Source of the DNA: Streptomyces sp. NBC_01216 | GTDB lineage: Bacteria; Actinomycetota; Actinomycetes; Streptomycetales; Streptomycetaceae | DNA length: 64,000 bases | Assembly: GCF_035994945.1 (NCBI RefSeq) | Contig: NZ_CP108677.1 | Coordinates: 6,200,001 to 6,264,000, forward strand | Direction of reading: 5' to 3' | In this document: piece by piece, positions 44,603 to 53,552 of the stretch | Layout: every line of letters starts with the position of its first letter | Position numbering within the stretch: position 1 is the first letter of the stretch | Position numbers and translations under genes: made by a program | Notes under the pieces: model-generated | The model's input: only the letters and a program-made list of their open reading frames with translations | What the model was told of the DNA's origin: nothing | The model's database searches: none

Positions 44603-46102
44603 ATGGCTCAGTGGACCTCTGCGGTCGGTCCGGCGCAGTTGGCCCGGCAGCTCCAGGCGCAGCAGCCGCGCCCCGCCGGACCGGGCGCCCGCAAACCGCC
44701 CGCCTACCGTGCCCTGGCCGACGGAATCCGGCTGCTGGTGCTGGAGGGCCGCGTCCCGGTCGCCGCCCGGCTGCCCGCCGAACGCGAACTGGCCGGTGCG
44801 CTCACTGTCAGCCGGACGACGGTGGCCGCCGCGTACGAGGCGCTGCGTGCCGAGGGTTTCCTGGAGTCGCGGCGCGGGGCCGGCAGCTGGACCGCCGTAC
44901 CGGCCGGGAACCCGCTGCCCGCGCGGGGACTCGAACCCCTGCCCCCGGAGTCGCTCGGCTCGATGATCGACCTCGGCTGCGCGGCGCTGCCCGCGCCGGA
45001 GCCGTGGCTGACCCGCAGTGTCCAGGGAGCCCTGGAGGAGCTGCCGCCGTACGCCCACACGCATGGTGACTACCCGGCCGGGCTGCCCGCGCTGCGGCAG
45101 ATGCTCGCCGACCGGTACACCGAGCGCGGCATCCCCACGATGCCCGAACAGATCATGGTGACCACCGGGGCGATGGGCGCCATCGACGCCATCTGCCACC
45201 TCTTCGCGGGGCGCGGTGAGCGGATAGCCGTCGAGTCCCCCTCCTACGCCAACATCCTCCAGCTCATGCGGGAGGCCGGCGCTCGGCTCGTGCCGGTCGC
45301 CATGGCCGAGGGGCTGGCGGGCTGGGACCTGAACCGCTGGCGGCAGGTGTTGCGGGACGCCGCCCCGCGCCTGGCGTACGTCGTCGCCGACTTCCACAAT
45401 CCGACCGGCGCCTTGGCCGACGACGGCCAGCGGCGTCAGTTGGTGGACGCGGCCCGCTCGGCGGGGACCGTCCTCGTGGTCGACGAGACGATGGCCGAAC
45501 TGCATCTGGAGGAGGGGCTGGAGATGCCCCGGCCGGTCTGCGCCTTCGACCCCGCCGGAGCGACGGTCCTCACGGTCGGGTCGGCCAGCAAGGCGTTCTG
45601 GGCGGGCATGCGGATCGGCTGGGTGCGGGCCGCTCCCGACGTGATCCGTTCGCTGGTGGCCGCGCGGGCCTACGCGGACCTCGGCACCCCGGTACTGGAG
45701 CAGCTCGGCGTCGACTGGCTGATGCGGACCGGTGGGTGGGAGCGTGCGGTCGCCATCCGGCGCGGCCAGGCCCGGGAGAACCGGGACGCGCTGGTGGCGG
45801 CCGTGCGGCGCGAGCTTCCGGAATGGGAGTTCGACGTCCCGCGCGGCGGCCTGACCCTGTGGGTCCGTACGGGCGGCCTGTCCGGTTCGCGCCTGGCGGA
45901 GGTCGGCGAGCGGGTCGGCGTCCGGGTCCCCTCCGGGCCTCGCTTCGGCGTGGACGGAGCCTTCGAGGGATACGTCCGGCTGCCCTTCACCGTCGGCGGT
46001 CCGGTCGCCGAGGAGGCCGCCGCCCGGCTGGCGGCGGCTGCCCGGCTGGTGGAGTCGGGCGCGGTCAGCGGAATCGAACCGTCGCGGGCGTTCGTCGCCT
46101 GA
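44603..46102 (+). CDS. MocR/GntR-family PLP-dependent transcriptional regulator (YczR type)
   Basis: Fusion of an N-terminal GntR winged helix (residues ~25-90, YRALADGIRLLVLEGRVPVAARLPAERELAGAL) with a fold-type I aminotransferase domain (from ~125). The PLP lysine is in VLTVGSASKAFWAGMRIGWVR; other cofactor residues are in VADFHNPTGALADD and VLVVDETMAEL. Length 499 fits the subfamily. ATG at 44603 is used; an in-frame ATG at 44537 would add 22 residues that overlap the putative operator. It probably regulates itself and the divergent yczE-like gene in response to a PLP adduct. Confidence 0.92.
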   Translation: MAQWTSAVGPAQLARQLQAQQPRPAGPGARKPPAYRALADGIRLLVLEGRVPVAARLPAERELAGALTVSRTTVAAAYEALRAEGFLESRRGAGSWTAVPAGNPLPARGLEPLPPESLGSMIDLGCAALPAPEPWLTRSVQGALEELPPYAHTHGDYPAGLPALRQMLADRYTERGIPTMPEQIMVTTGAMGAIDAICHLFAGRGERIAVESPSYANILQLMREAGARLVPVAMAEGLAGWDLNRWRQVLRDAAPRLAYVVADFHNPTGALADDGQRRQLVDAARSAGTVLVVDETMAELHLEEGLEMPRPVCAFDPAGATVLTVGSASKAFWAGMRIGWVRAAPDVIRSLVAARAYADLGTPVLEQLGVDWLMRTGGWERAVAIRRGQARENRDALVAAVRRELPEWEFDVPRGGLTLWVRTGGLSGSRLAEVGERVGVRVPSGPRFGVDGAFEGYVRLPFTVGGPVAEEAAARLAAAARLVESGAVSGIEPSRAFVA

Positions 46103-46112
46103 GCTGAGACGG

Positions 46113-46159
46113 AGAGCCTGTCGGGTGACCGCCCGGTCAGAGGCCGCCCGGCAGGCTCT
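46113..46159. mobile_element. MITE-like element, internally deleted copy B (47 bp)
   Basis: Begins agagcctgtcgggtg and ends with the imperfect complement cgcccggcaggctct. The interior gaccgcccggtcagagg is the reverse complement of the left interior of copy A (6633-6651), so B is an inverted, deleted relative. It lies 11 bp behind the MocR stop, between convergent genes, where it can act as a hairpin terminator. Confidence 0.6.
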
Positions 46160-46331
46160 GAGAGCTGTCCCGTCGTCCGCGGCGGACCGGCGCGCGAGGA
46201 GCGCCGGCGGGGATTTGTGCCTCGGTGCCTCGGTGTCGTGTGACCGCCGGGGGCGAACGCGCGGGGCCCGGCGCGGACGACGGTCCGTGCCGGGCCTCCG
46301 GCGCGCTCTCACGCGGTGGCGGGCGAGACGC

Positions 46332-47975
46332 TCAGCCTTCCGCCGCGACCGGCGCGTGGAGCGGCGGGGGTCCGGGATCGCGGGCCGGGGCTGGTGCGAC
46401 ACCGGGGTCCGGTGCGGCGGCAGGCTCCGGGGCCGCGGCGGGAACGGACTCGACCGCCGGCGCCGTCGTGTTCTGCCGCTCCGGCAGGAGTTCCAGCACG
46501 GCCGACCGGTGGGATTCGCTCGTCGCGTCGTCGTACGGATCGGGGGTCGCCGGCACCTGGAGGCGCAGGACCGGGCCGGTACCGAGGCGGGCGTAGCCGC
46601 GGCCCGGCGGGACGACCGGGACGGGCGTGGTGTGCGGCTGCGCGCCGAGGACCGACGCGATCTGCCCAGGGGTGGCCGGACCGAGCACGACCCGGGCACG
46701 GGTGTGTGTCCGCACCGTCTCGTCCAGGGTGTCCAGGCAGTCGAACTGTTCGGCCACCACGACCGTGACCGCTGCGGCCCGGCCGTGCCGCAGCGGCACC
46801 TGAAGGAGGCTCTGCGGGTCGCCGCGGCCGTCGGCCGCGGCGAGGTGGCCCAGGACGCTCGGTCGGTCGAGCAGGATCCACAGGGGGCGTCGGGTGTCCT
46901 CGGGGGCCGGATGGCCCGCTTGTCGGGCCCGGTTCGCCGCGATCAGCCGTCGCTCGGTCTCGTGCGCGGCCCATTCCAGGGTGGCCAGGGCGCCCGCGAG
47001 GCCGCACTCGACGGCCAGCACGCCGTCCCGTCCGGTGAGGCAGGCGTACTCCCCGGTGCCGCTGCCCTCGACGATCAGCACGTCGCCGTGCGGCAGGGCC
47101 TGGAGTGCCAGCGAGCGGAGCAGGGAGGTGGTTCCGCTGCCGGGCTGGCCGACGACCAGCAGGTGCGGCTCGATGGAGCGGGGGCCGGTGCGCCACACGA
47201 CGGGAGGCGCGTCCTGGGGCCCGTCGGCGGCGAGCACCGGCACGGTCCGCTGGACCGCGTCCGCGTCGGTGAATCCGAGGACGGTCTCGCCCGGAGCGGT
47301 CACGAAGCGCTGTGCCGCGATGGTGGTGGGCAGGGCGGGCAGCACGTTCATGACCAGCCTGTTGCCCTCCTCGTCCCAGTCGAAGAGGTACTCGCGGCCG
47401 CGCCCGGACTTGGCGTGCAGCAGATGCTCGATCCGGGCCCTGGAATCCGCCTCACCATCCGTGAAGTAGGCGGGATAGGTGATCCGCAGGCGCATCAGGC
47501 GCCCGCTCTCGTCGAAGCCGTAGTCCCCGAAGGCGCCGCTCCAGTCGCCGCCGTGGGCGAAGAGCGGGGCCGGGTCCTCGGGGACGGAGAAGTACGGCAC
47601 CAGGGCCTCGTACAGGCCCTTGAGCCGCTCGGCCTCGGCGTCGTCCGGCCCGGTCCGCACGACCGGGCGCTCCCGCCCCTTCCACGCGGCGGCGCCCATC
47701 ACCGAGACCAGGGCGAGCAGCGGTCCGTACGGCACCAGGGCGACGACGACGAGGCAGGCCGCGACCAGGCACAGCGTGGGACCGCGCCGTTCCTTGGGGG
47801 TCGCGGCCCATCTGGCCCGAGCGGTCGCGGCCAGCTTCCGCAGACCACGCGTGATGGTGATCAGCGGATGGAGCACATCGGTGGCGCCGTCGGCGGCCGT
47901 GCGCGCGATCTCTCGACTGCGAGCGATCTGCGCGCTGCCGCTGCTCAGAATGCGGGGGAGTGGTCGCCGGGCCAC
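46332..47975 (-). CDS. sffA: SpoIIIE/FtsK-family protein SffA with degenerate Walker A
   Basis: Sporulation-associated membrane protein of 547 residues, in an operon after smeA. It has two N-terminal membrane segments (LCLVAACLVVVALVPYGPLLALVSVMG), then an FtsK-like ATPase region from ~residue 250. The nucleotide loop reads LLVVGQPGSGTTSLLRSLAL: the invariant lysine of GxxGxGKT is a threonine, so ATP hydrolysis is doubtful. The Walker B-like stretch is PLWILLDRPS. The last ~50 residues are Ala/Pro-rich. In S. coelicolor SmeA brings SffA to sporulation septa. GTG at 47975 has AGGAG six bases upstream. Confidence 0.85.
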   Translation of the reverse strand: MARRPLPRILSSGSAQIARSREIARTAADGATDVLHPLITITRGLRKLAATARARWAATPKERRGPTLCLVAACLVVVALVPYGPLLALVSVMGAAAWKGRERPVVRTGPDDAEAERLKGLYEALVPYFSVPEDPAPLFAHGGDWSGAFGDYGFDESGRLMRLRITYPAYFTDGEADSRARIEHLLHAKSGRGREYLFDWDEEGNRLVMNVLPALPTTIAAQRFVTAPGETVLGFTDADAVQRTVPVLAADGPQDAPPVVWRTGPRSIEPHLLVVGQPGSGTTSLLRSLALQALPHGDVLIVEGSGTGEYACLTGRDGVLAVECGLAGALATLEWAAHETERRLIAANRARQAGHPAPEDTRRPLWILLDRPSVLGHLAAADGRGDPQSLLQVPLRHGRAAAVTVVVAEQFDCLDTLDETVRTHTRARVVLGPATPGQIASVLGAQPHTTPVPVVPPGRGYARLGTGPVLRLQVPATPDPYDDATSESHRSAVLELLPERQNTTAPAVESVPAAAPEPAAAPDPGVAPAPARDPGPPPLHAPVAAEG

Positions 47976-48012
47976 GTCGTACTCCTGGAGTCGTGGAAGG
48001 GGCTGGGGGACG

Positions 48013-48207
48013 TCAGAACTTGATCCCGCCCAAGAGGCTGGCGAGGCTCTGTCCGCCCGCGGTGATGCTCGGGGCGATGGCGGTGCCCGCGAGATAGAAA
48101 CCGAAGAGCGCGCTGACGAGGGCGTGCGACGCCTTCATGCCGTCCTTCTTGAAGAAGAGGAAGCAGATGATGCCGAGCAGGACCACGCCTGAGATGGACA
48201 GGATCAT
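48013..48207 (-). CDS. smeA: Sporulation small membrane protein SmeA
   Basis: A 64-residue protein. One clear N-terminal membrane helix (ILSISGVVLLGIICFLFF) is followed by KKDGMKASHALVSALFGFYL, a second hydrophobic stretch, and the end ASLLGGIKF. It matches SmeA of S. coelicolor (SCO1415), which localises to sporulation septa, recruits SffA, and influences spore wall and chromosome distribution. AGGAGA precedes the ATG by eight bases. sffA follows 37 bp downstream in the same operon. Confidence 0.92.
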   Translation of the reverse strand: MILSISGVVLLGIICFLFFKKDGMKASHALVSALFGFYLAGTAIAPSITAGGQSLASLLGGIKF

Positions 48208-48657
48208 GTCGAGTTCTCCTGGTTGAGGGGACAGTCACCATGAGTCCTTCCAGGTTCACAGCAAGTATCTATGCGACTAAAGGTGCATACAGGTGAAAGG
48301 CGGTCGATTTCACTTCACTGGCCGAGGGGGAGGACTCGTTCGAGTGGCGGAACGCGCGGAGCGCGCTATGGGCGGCCGTCCGCCGGTGCCCGCGGGACGG
48401 GCCGGGGTGGAGCGGCCTCGGGACGGGATCACCGCGGACGTGTGGGGGCGACAGGGCCCGGCAGGGGACTCCCGGGCGGCTGTGCGGCACCGCCCTCGCC
48501 CGGTGTGAGCTGCGGTGATCCTTGCCGTGGACGCGCCGGGGCATGTCGTCGAGCGGGCAGTACCCTGTCGGTTCACTCGTACGGCCGTGCTTGCCGTGCG
48601 GGGGAGGACGGCAGTGCGGCAGGGCCGCAGGACTGAACGGAAAGGCGGACACGTCCC
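48208..48657. other. 450-bp divergent intergenic region, no certain gene
   Basis: It separates smeA (minus) from the ankyrin gene (plus). The part nearest smeA (48208-48300) is relatively AT-rich and should hold the developmentally controlled smeA promoter; I could not identify a specific sigma-factor consensus. Several frames are open through 48300-48510 with mixed codon bias, but none has a good start and ribosome-binding site. TACCCT at 48561-48566 may be the -10 box for the ankyrin gene. Confidence 0.4.
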
Positions 48658-49050
48658 ATGAGCGAGACTCCCGACCCCGAGGTCGTCGAGCTGGCCGGCA
48701 AGGTCTTCGACCTGGCGCGATCCGGGGACTCCCAGGCCCTGGCCGCCTACGTCGACGCCGGTGTCCCCGCGAACCTCACCAACGACAAGGGCGACTCCCT
48801 CGTCATGCTCGCCGCCTACCACGGGCACGCGGACGCCGTGTCCGTCCTGCTCGGCCGGGGTGCCGACGCCGACCGTGCGAACGACCGAGGCCAGACCCCG
48901 CTCGCCGGCGCGGTCTTCAAGGGCGAGGGCGCCGTGGTGCGTGCGCTGCTCGCCGGCGGGGCAAATCCGGAAGCAGGCACTCCGTCCGCCGTGGATACTG
49001 CTCGGATGTTTGGGAAGACGGAACTCCTGGACCTGTTCGACGCCCGGTGA
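48658..49050 (+). CDS. Ankyrin-repeat protein
   Basis: Cytoplasmic protein of 130 residues made almost wholly of ankyrin repeats (about four): LAAYVDAGVPANLTNDKGDS, LVMLAAYHGHADAVSVLLGRGADADRANDRGQTPL, VRALLAGGANPEAGTPSAVDTARMFGKTELLDLF. These short bacterial ankyrin proteins mediate protein contacts; the partner here is unknown. It precedes a tiny Cys-rich peptide ORF and a HEAT-repeat gene on the same strand, so three solenoid or peptide genes may act together. Confidence 0.9.
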   Translation: MSETPDPEVVELAGKVFDLARSGDSQALAAYVDAGVPANLTNDKGDSLVMLAAYHGHADAVSVLLGRGADADRANDRGQTPLAGAVFKGEGAVVRALLAGGANPEAGTPSAVDTARMFGKTELLDLFDAR

Positions 49051-49131
49051 CGTTTCGGGTGAACGGGCACTGAACCCCAGGTGGGAGCGGTGTCGTAAAT
49101 GTGGTCGCGGTGGCGAAATGGCTGGGTCATC

Positions 49132-49233
49132 ATGACGTCGGGCCCGCACGGGGCCACCGACGAGAGGCAGAGGAAGATGGAGAACACCAAGCGCAGGACG
49201 ACGGGCGGCCCTCCATGTTGCTGCGCGGCCTAG
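49132..49233 (+). CDS. Tiny ORF ending in a Cys-Cys-Cys motif
   Basis: An ORF of 33 codons from ATG 49132, or of 18 codons from the better-placed ATG 49177 (GAGAGG at 49162-49167). Both end RRTTGGPPCCCAA-stop. Nearly all codons up to the PP end in G or C, then cct-cca-tgt-tgc-tgc follows. It has no similarity that I recognise. It lies 60 bp before the HEAT-repeat gene. It could be a precursor of a modified peptide (GGPPCCCAA as core), a small metal/thiol protein, or a cysteine-sensing leader ORF. Confidence 0.5.
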   Translation: MTSGPHGATDERQRKMENTKRRTTGGPPCCCAA

Positions 49234-49293
49234 GCGATCACCAGTCCCCGGTACTCCCCGGTCGTGTCGACAGCTTGATGTGAGGCGTCTTCC

Positions 49294-50709
49294 ATGTTCG
49301 ATCCAGTCATAGCGCCGAGCGGCACCCTGCTCGGGCTGCTGCAGAGGGGCCGCGGCGACGGCACCCTGCACGCGCTCGCCGCGCCACGCGCCGAGGCCCT
49401 CGCGGCCCTCAACCACTGTGTTCTCAGCGACCCCCGCCACGACTGGCAGGTCGAGAACCGCTCCCTCTACTACGCACGCCTGTACCTCGACCTGCACGGC
49501 GGGCTCGACGCGATCGAGACCCACCTCTTCGCGGCCGAGGACCGGCTCGACACCGAGGAGAACCGGACCGGCCTCGCGCTCGCCGTACTGGGTCACCTCG
49601 CGTCGTACGGGCGCCCGGACGCCCTGGCGCTGCTCCGGCGTTACGCCGCGACCGGCACCAACTGGGCCTGGGCGCTCGACGAGCTCGCCCTGCGCGACGA
49701 CGACGCCGGCCTGCGCTCCCTCGCCGTCCCGGTGCTCGCCCGGTTCCCGGCCACCCCGGACGGCGAGGCGGAACTCGCCGTCGCCGTCCGCGACGCCTTC
49801 GAGCCCCGGCCGTGGCGGCTGTGGGCCGAGGACCGGCGCGACGCAGTCGGCTCCCGGGTCAGGGCCGCCCAGGAACGGGGCTCCTTCGACCGATGGCAGC
49901 GCCAGATGAGCCCCAGCGGGCCCCGGCCCGGCTGGAGCGTCCAGGCGGTCCTCGACTGGGCTCAGGAGGGCCTGGAACGCGGCACCCTCCTGCACGGGCC
50001 GGCCGCCCGCTGTCTGAACGCCGTCGCGGGACCCGACGACCGCCCCGCGATCCTCGACGCGGCCCGCGGCGGGCCGGACGGCGCACGGTGCGCCGCCCTG
50101 CACCACCTGGCCGAGGCCCGTGACCCCGCCGTCCTCGACCTCATCGAGGCCGCGGCCACCGACGGCTCCCGGACCGTGGCCGAAGCCGCCGTCTCGGCCT
50201 TCGAGCGGATGTGCGGAGCCGCCGCCGTCGACCGCGCCCGCGGCTGGGTCCACCGCCCCGACGCCCTCGGCTCCGCCGCCGCCGGCGTGCTCGCCTGCCG
50301 CGGCGACGCCGGGGACTCCGGGCTGGTGCTCGGCGCCCTGCGCGAGACCGTCCGGGCCCAGGGGCCCGACGCGCCCGCCCTCTACGCCCTCGTCGACGGC
50401 GCCGGCCGCCTCGGCATCGCCTGCGCCGCGCCCGTGCTGCGCCACGTCTACCGAGAGACCGCATCGTCCCAGCTGCGCGGCCGCACGGCCCGCGCCCTCG
50501 CGGCCACCGACCCCACCTACGCGACGGGCTTCGCCGTCGAATGCCTCTGGGACTGCGAGGAGACCACCCGCGAGGTCGCGGCGTTGCACGCCGAGACCGG
50601 CGATGTGAGGGTCGCGGAACGACTGCGCCGTCTCGCCGCCGACCCGGCCGAGGAGGCCGAGGTCCAGACGGCGGTACGCAACCGGATAGGCCCGGACCTC
50701 CAGGTCTGA
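49294..50709 (+). CDS. HEAT-repeat protein
   Basis: Cytoplasmic alpha-solenoid of 471 residues. Helical repeats can be seen throughout, e.g. RTGLALAVLGHLASYGRPDALALLRRYAATG, DARCAALHHLAEARDPAVLDLIEAAATDG-like units, and SRTVAEAAVSAFERM and RGRTARALAATDPTYATGFAVECLWDCEE. No catalytic motif is visible. Such proteins serve as scaffolds or as PBS-lyase-like factors. The upstream Cys-rich tiny ORF and ankyrin gene are the only contextual clues. The stop codon overlaps repeat element copy C. Confidence 0.88.
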   Translation: MFDPVIAPSGTLLGLLQRGRGDGTLHALAAPRAEALAALNHCVLSDPRHDWQVENRSLYYARLYLDLHGGLDAIETHLFAAEDRLDTEENRTGLALAVLGHLASYGRPDALALLRRYAATGTNWAWALDELALRDDDAGLRSLAVPVLARFPATPDGEAELAVAVRDAFEPRPWRLWAEDRRDAVGSRVRAAQERGSFDRWQRQMSPSGPRPGWSVQAVLDWAQEGLERGTLLHGPAARCLNAVAGPDDRPAILDAARGGPDGARCAALHHLAEARDPAVLDLIEAAATDGSRTVAEAAVSAFERMCGAAAVDRARGWVHRPDALGSAAAGVLACRGDAGDSGLVLGALRETVRAQGPDAPALYALVDGAGRLGIACAAPVLRHVYRETASSQLRGRTARALAATDPTYATGFAVECLWDCEETTREVAALHAETGDVRVAERLRRLAADPAEEAEVQTAVRNRIGPDLQV

Positions 50710-50743
50710 GGGCCTGTCGGTCGAAGGCCACCCGACGGGCTCT
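50709..50743. mobile_element. MITE-like element, internally deleted copy C (35 bp)
   Basis: agggcctgtcggtcgaaggccacccgacgggctct shares the right-end sequence of copy A (ctgtcgatcgaaggccacccgacaggctct at 6753-6782) with few changes. It is symmetric enough to form a hairpin. Its first base is the last base of the HEAT-protein stop codon. It is probably a deletion derivative now serving as a terminator. Confidence 0.55.
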
Positions 50744-51192
50744 GAGTCTGAGACGGGCCCCGCCAGGACGGCGCGCGGGCGAAGACGGCCCGCGCCCGGC
50801 TCCCCGGGGCGGTACGGCCGGCGGCCGGGACACCCCGCCGCCCCGGCCCCGCCCTCGGGGGCGGGGCGACGCCCATGGTGGCATCCGGGCAGAGCCCCGC
50901 CGGCCCCTGTCCCGGCCCACGGGCGCCTGGCTTCCGCCCGCACCGGCCCGCGCGCCTACCGGAGCGGCGCGGGCCCCGACACGGCCCCGGCGCGGTCCGT
51001 ACCCCGGCCTGGTCGCCCCGCTCGACCGCTCCCGGGCCCCGCCCCGGTCATCCGGGCCGCGCCGTGGGGACGCGAGCCGGCAGACGACCGCCGCGCCGAG
51101 CGCGCGGGCCCGTGGCAAACGCTCATGGGACGTTTCCCGGGGGGAAAGATCCACGTTGGCAGGGACACGCCGGGCGCGACGACAACACGGGT
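50744..51192. other. 449-bp GC-rich intergenic region
   Basis: It holds the hairpin at 50846-50867 and the promoter region of the glycosyltransferase operon. Open frames across it are very Arg/Pro/Gly-rich low-complexity readings with no start signals, so I see no gene. The last 70 bases before 51193 are less GC-biased and likely contain the promoter. Confidence 0.5.
50846..50867 (+). terminator. Hairpin terminator after the HEAT gene
   Basis: gccccgccc (50846-50854) pairs with gggcggggc (50859-50867) around a four-base loop, about 140 bp after the HEAT-gene stop. Confidence 0.65.
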
Positions 51193-52323
51193 ATGCGTGT
51201 CGTCATCGTCACCGAATCCTTCCCTCCCGATGTCAACGGTGTGGCGCACTGCGCCCAGCAGACCGCGCGCCATCTCGTCCGGCGCGGCCACGAGCCGCTC
51301 GTCATCGCCCCCGCCGCGTCCGCGCGGCTCGTGAACGGCCTGGACACCGACGCCCCCTGCCCGGTAGTCCGGGTTCCCTCCCTGCCCCTTCCCGGCTACC
51401 CGCAGGTCCGTGTCGCGCTGCCCAGCCGCCGGGTCGCCGCGGCCATCGCCGAGCACCGCGCCGACCTCGTCCACCTGGCCGGCCCGTTCGTGCTCGGCGC
51501 GCGCGGTATGACTGCCGCGTCCCGGCTGGGGCTGCCCACCGTCGCCGTCTACCAGACCGACCTCGCGGGTTACGCCCGCACCTACGTGGGCGCGGGCGCG
51601 GGCACCGCCTGGCGCCGGCTGCGGGCCGTCCACGGCGCCGCCGACCGGACACTGGCGCCGTCCACCGCCGCGATGGCCGACCTGGAGGCCCACGGCATCG
51701 GCCGGGTACGACTCTGGCGCCGCGGGGTCGACACCGGTCGTTTCCGTCCCGGACTGCGCGACGAGGCCCTCCGCCGGTCCCTCGCGCCCGGCGGGGAACT
51801 CCTCGTCGGCTACGTCGGCCGGCTCGCCCCCGAGAAGAAAGTCGACCTGCTCGCCGGGGTGTGCGCGCTGCCCGGCGTGCGGGTCGTGGTCGTCGGAGAC
51901 GGTCCGAGCGCGCCGGGGCTGCGGGCGGCACTGCCCGGCGCGCTCTTCCTCGGCCGTCGCACCGGCGCCGACCTCGCCCGGATCTTCGCCTCGCTGGACG
52001 TCTTCGCGCACACCGGCCCCTACGAGACCTTCTGCCAGACGGTGCAGGAGGCGATGGCCGCCGGGGTCGCCGTCGTAGCACCGGCCTCCGGGGGGCCGCT
52101 GGACCTCGTCGGCCACGGGCGGACCGGACTCCTCGTACCGCCGGGCGACACGGCCGCCCTGACGGACGCCGTCGCCTCCCTCCACGCCGCACCGGAGCTG
52201 CGCGCCGCCTACGCCAGGGCGGGCAGGGCCGCCGTCGAGGGCCGGACCTGGGAGGCCGTCGGCGACCAGCTGATCGGACACTACGAGGAGATCCTGCGCG
52301 AGCGCGTGGAGGTGGCGGCGTGA
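51193..52323 (+). CDS. GT4-family mannosyltransferase (MgtA/PimB-like)
   Basis: Glycosyltransferase of 376 residues, GT-B fold. The N-terminus ([20 protein letters not shown]) and [46 protein letters not shown] match the mycobacterial GDP-mannose-dependent MgtA closely. The donor site is [19 protein letters not shown] and [26 protein letters not shown] with the EX7E glutamates. It probably adds mannose to a membrane glycolipid. The next gene starts inside its stop codon (GTGA). Confidence 0.88.
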   Translation: MRVVIVTESFPPDVNGVAHCAQQTARHLVRRGHEPLVIAPAASARLVNGLDTDAPCPVVRVPSLPLPGYPQVRVALPSRRVAAAIAEHRADLVHLAGPFVLGARGMTAASRLGLPTVAVYQTDLAGYARTYVGAGAGTAWRRLRAVHGAADRTLAPSTAAMADLEAHGIGRVRLWRRGVDTGRFRPGLRDEALRRSLAPGGELLVGYVGRLAPEKKVDLLAGVCALPGVRVVVVGDGPSAPGLRAALPGALFLGRRTGADLARIFASLDVFAHTGPYETFCQTVQEAMAAGVAVVAPASGGPLDLVGHGRTGLLVPPGDTAALTDAVASLHAAPELRAAYARAGRAAVEGRTWEAVGDQLIGHYEEILRERVEVAA

Positions 52324-53552
52324 ACGGCCGTGGAGCGCGGGCCCTGAGGGACCCGGCGGACCCTCCTCACCCGGCACACCCGCCACACCCGGAAGCCCTC
52401 ACGGACCGGGACGTTCCGTACCCGGACCCCCACCCGCGCACGGCCCCCGCGCACGCGGAGGGGCCCACCGTCCGCTCCGCAGCGCCCGCCCGGCCGCCGC
52501 GGATCGTCCGGCCCGCCAACGTCGTCACGCCCGCCTCGTGCGGACTGCGCACCGCCCTGGACCGGCTCGGCCGCGGCTACCTCGAAGCCGGACACGAGCC
52601 CGTGCTCGTCGTCCCCGGCGACGTGGCGAGCGACCAGGACACCGAACAGGGCCGGATCATCACCCTCCCCGGCCTCCTCCCCGCGCCGGCCGTCCCGCCC
52701 CTGCGCTTCGCCGTGCTCGGCGACTCCCTCTCCGAGGGGGTCGGGGACGCGGTCGACGGCGCCTGGCGCGGCTGGGCCGCCCTCCTGGCCGAGGGACTCG
52801 TGGGCGACGGGCGGACCGTCGACCTCAGGAACCTCGCCGTCAGCGGGGCGCGGAGCGAGGACGTCGAGGAACGACAGGCCCCCGAGGCCCTGGCCTTCCG
52901 GCCCGACCTCGCCTCCGTCGTCGTGGGCGTCAACGACACCCTGCGCCGCACCTTCGACATCGGGCGGTACGCCCGGCGCCTGGACCGGGTCTGCCACGAC
53001 CTCGCCGGGCTCGGCACCGTCCTCCTCACCGCCTGCCTGCCCGACCCCGGCCGGATGCTCGGACTGCCCGCCCCGCTCGCCCGCCCCCTCGCCCGGCGGC
53101 AGCGAGCCGTCAACACCCTCGTGCACGCCCTCTCCGCCCGTCACGACGCCGTCCACCTGCACCTCGCGGGCGACACCTGGACCGACGACCGGTCCCTGTG
53201 GAGCGCCGACCGGCTGCACCCCGGCGAGCGCGGCCACCGGGCGATCGCGGCCCGGTTCCACGCCCTCCTCGCCGCACGCGGCCTCGCCCACGGCACTCCG
53301 CCGTCCCCCGAGCCCTGCCAACCCCCTCCCACGCGGGCGGACACCGTGCGCTGGCTCGCCACCGCCGGCACCGGCTGGGTCGCCCGCCGCTGCCGCGACC
53401 TGCTGCCCCAGCTGCTGTACCTGGCCGCGGCCGAGACCCGGCACTGGGCGGACGGCACCGTCGCCCGACTCGACCGGCGCGCCGAGCACGCGCTCGCCGC
53501 CGCGCTCGCCGCGGTGGCCCTGGACGTCCCGGTGGCCACAATGGGGGAATGA
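52320..53552 (+). CDS. SGNH hydrolase fused to an N-terminal glycosyltransferase remnant
   Basis: Product of 410 residues. Residues 1-60 are Pro/His-rich low complexity. Residues ~61-118 ([40 protein letters not shown]) look like only the first 60 residues of a GT4 glycosyltransferase. From ~128 a complete SGNH esterase follows: block [18 protein letters not shown], block [16 protein letters not shown], block [17 protein letters not shown]. The simplest reading is an in-frame deletion that removed most of a glycosyltransferase gene and joined its start to a neighbouring hydrolase. The hydrolase part seems intact. Both gene ends overlap neighbours by four bases. Confidence 0.8.
   Translation: MNGRGARALRDPADPPHPAHPPHPEALTDRDVPYPDPHPRTAPAHAEGPTVRSAAPARPPRIVRPANVVTPASCGLRTALDRLGRGYLEAGHEPVLVVPGDVASDQDTEQGRIITLPGLLPAPAVPPLRFAVLGDSLSEGVGDAVDGAWRGWAALLAEGLVGDGRTVDLRNLAVSGARSEDVEERQAPEALAFRPDLASVVVGVNDTLRRTFDIGRYARRLDRVCHDLAGLGTVLLTACLPDPGRMLGLPAPLARPLARRQRAVNTLVHALSARHDAVHLHLAGDTWTDDRSLWSADRLHPGERGHRAIAARFHALLAARGLAHGTPPSPEPCQPPPTRADTVRWLATAGTGWVARRCRDLLPQLLYLAAAETRHWADGTVARLDRRAEHALAAALAAVALDVPVATMGE

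Noticed and set aside
48293..48508. Plus-strand ORF between smeA and the ankyrin gene
   Set aside because: The first half has poor third-position bias, there is no ribosome-binding site, and the product is low complexity; other frames of the same stretch are equally open.
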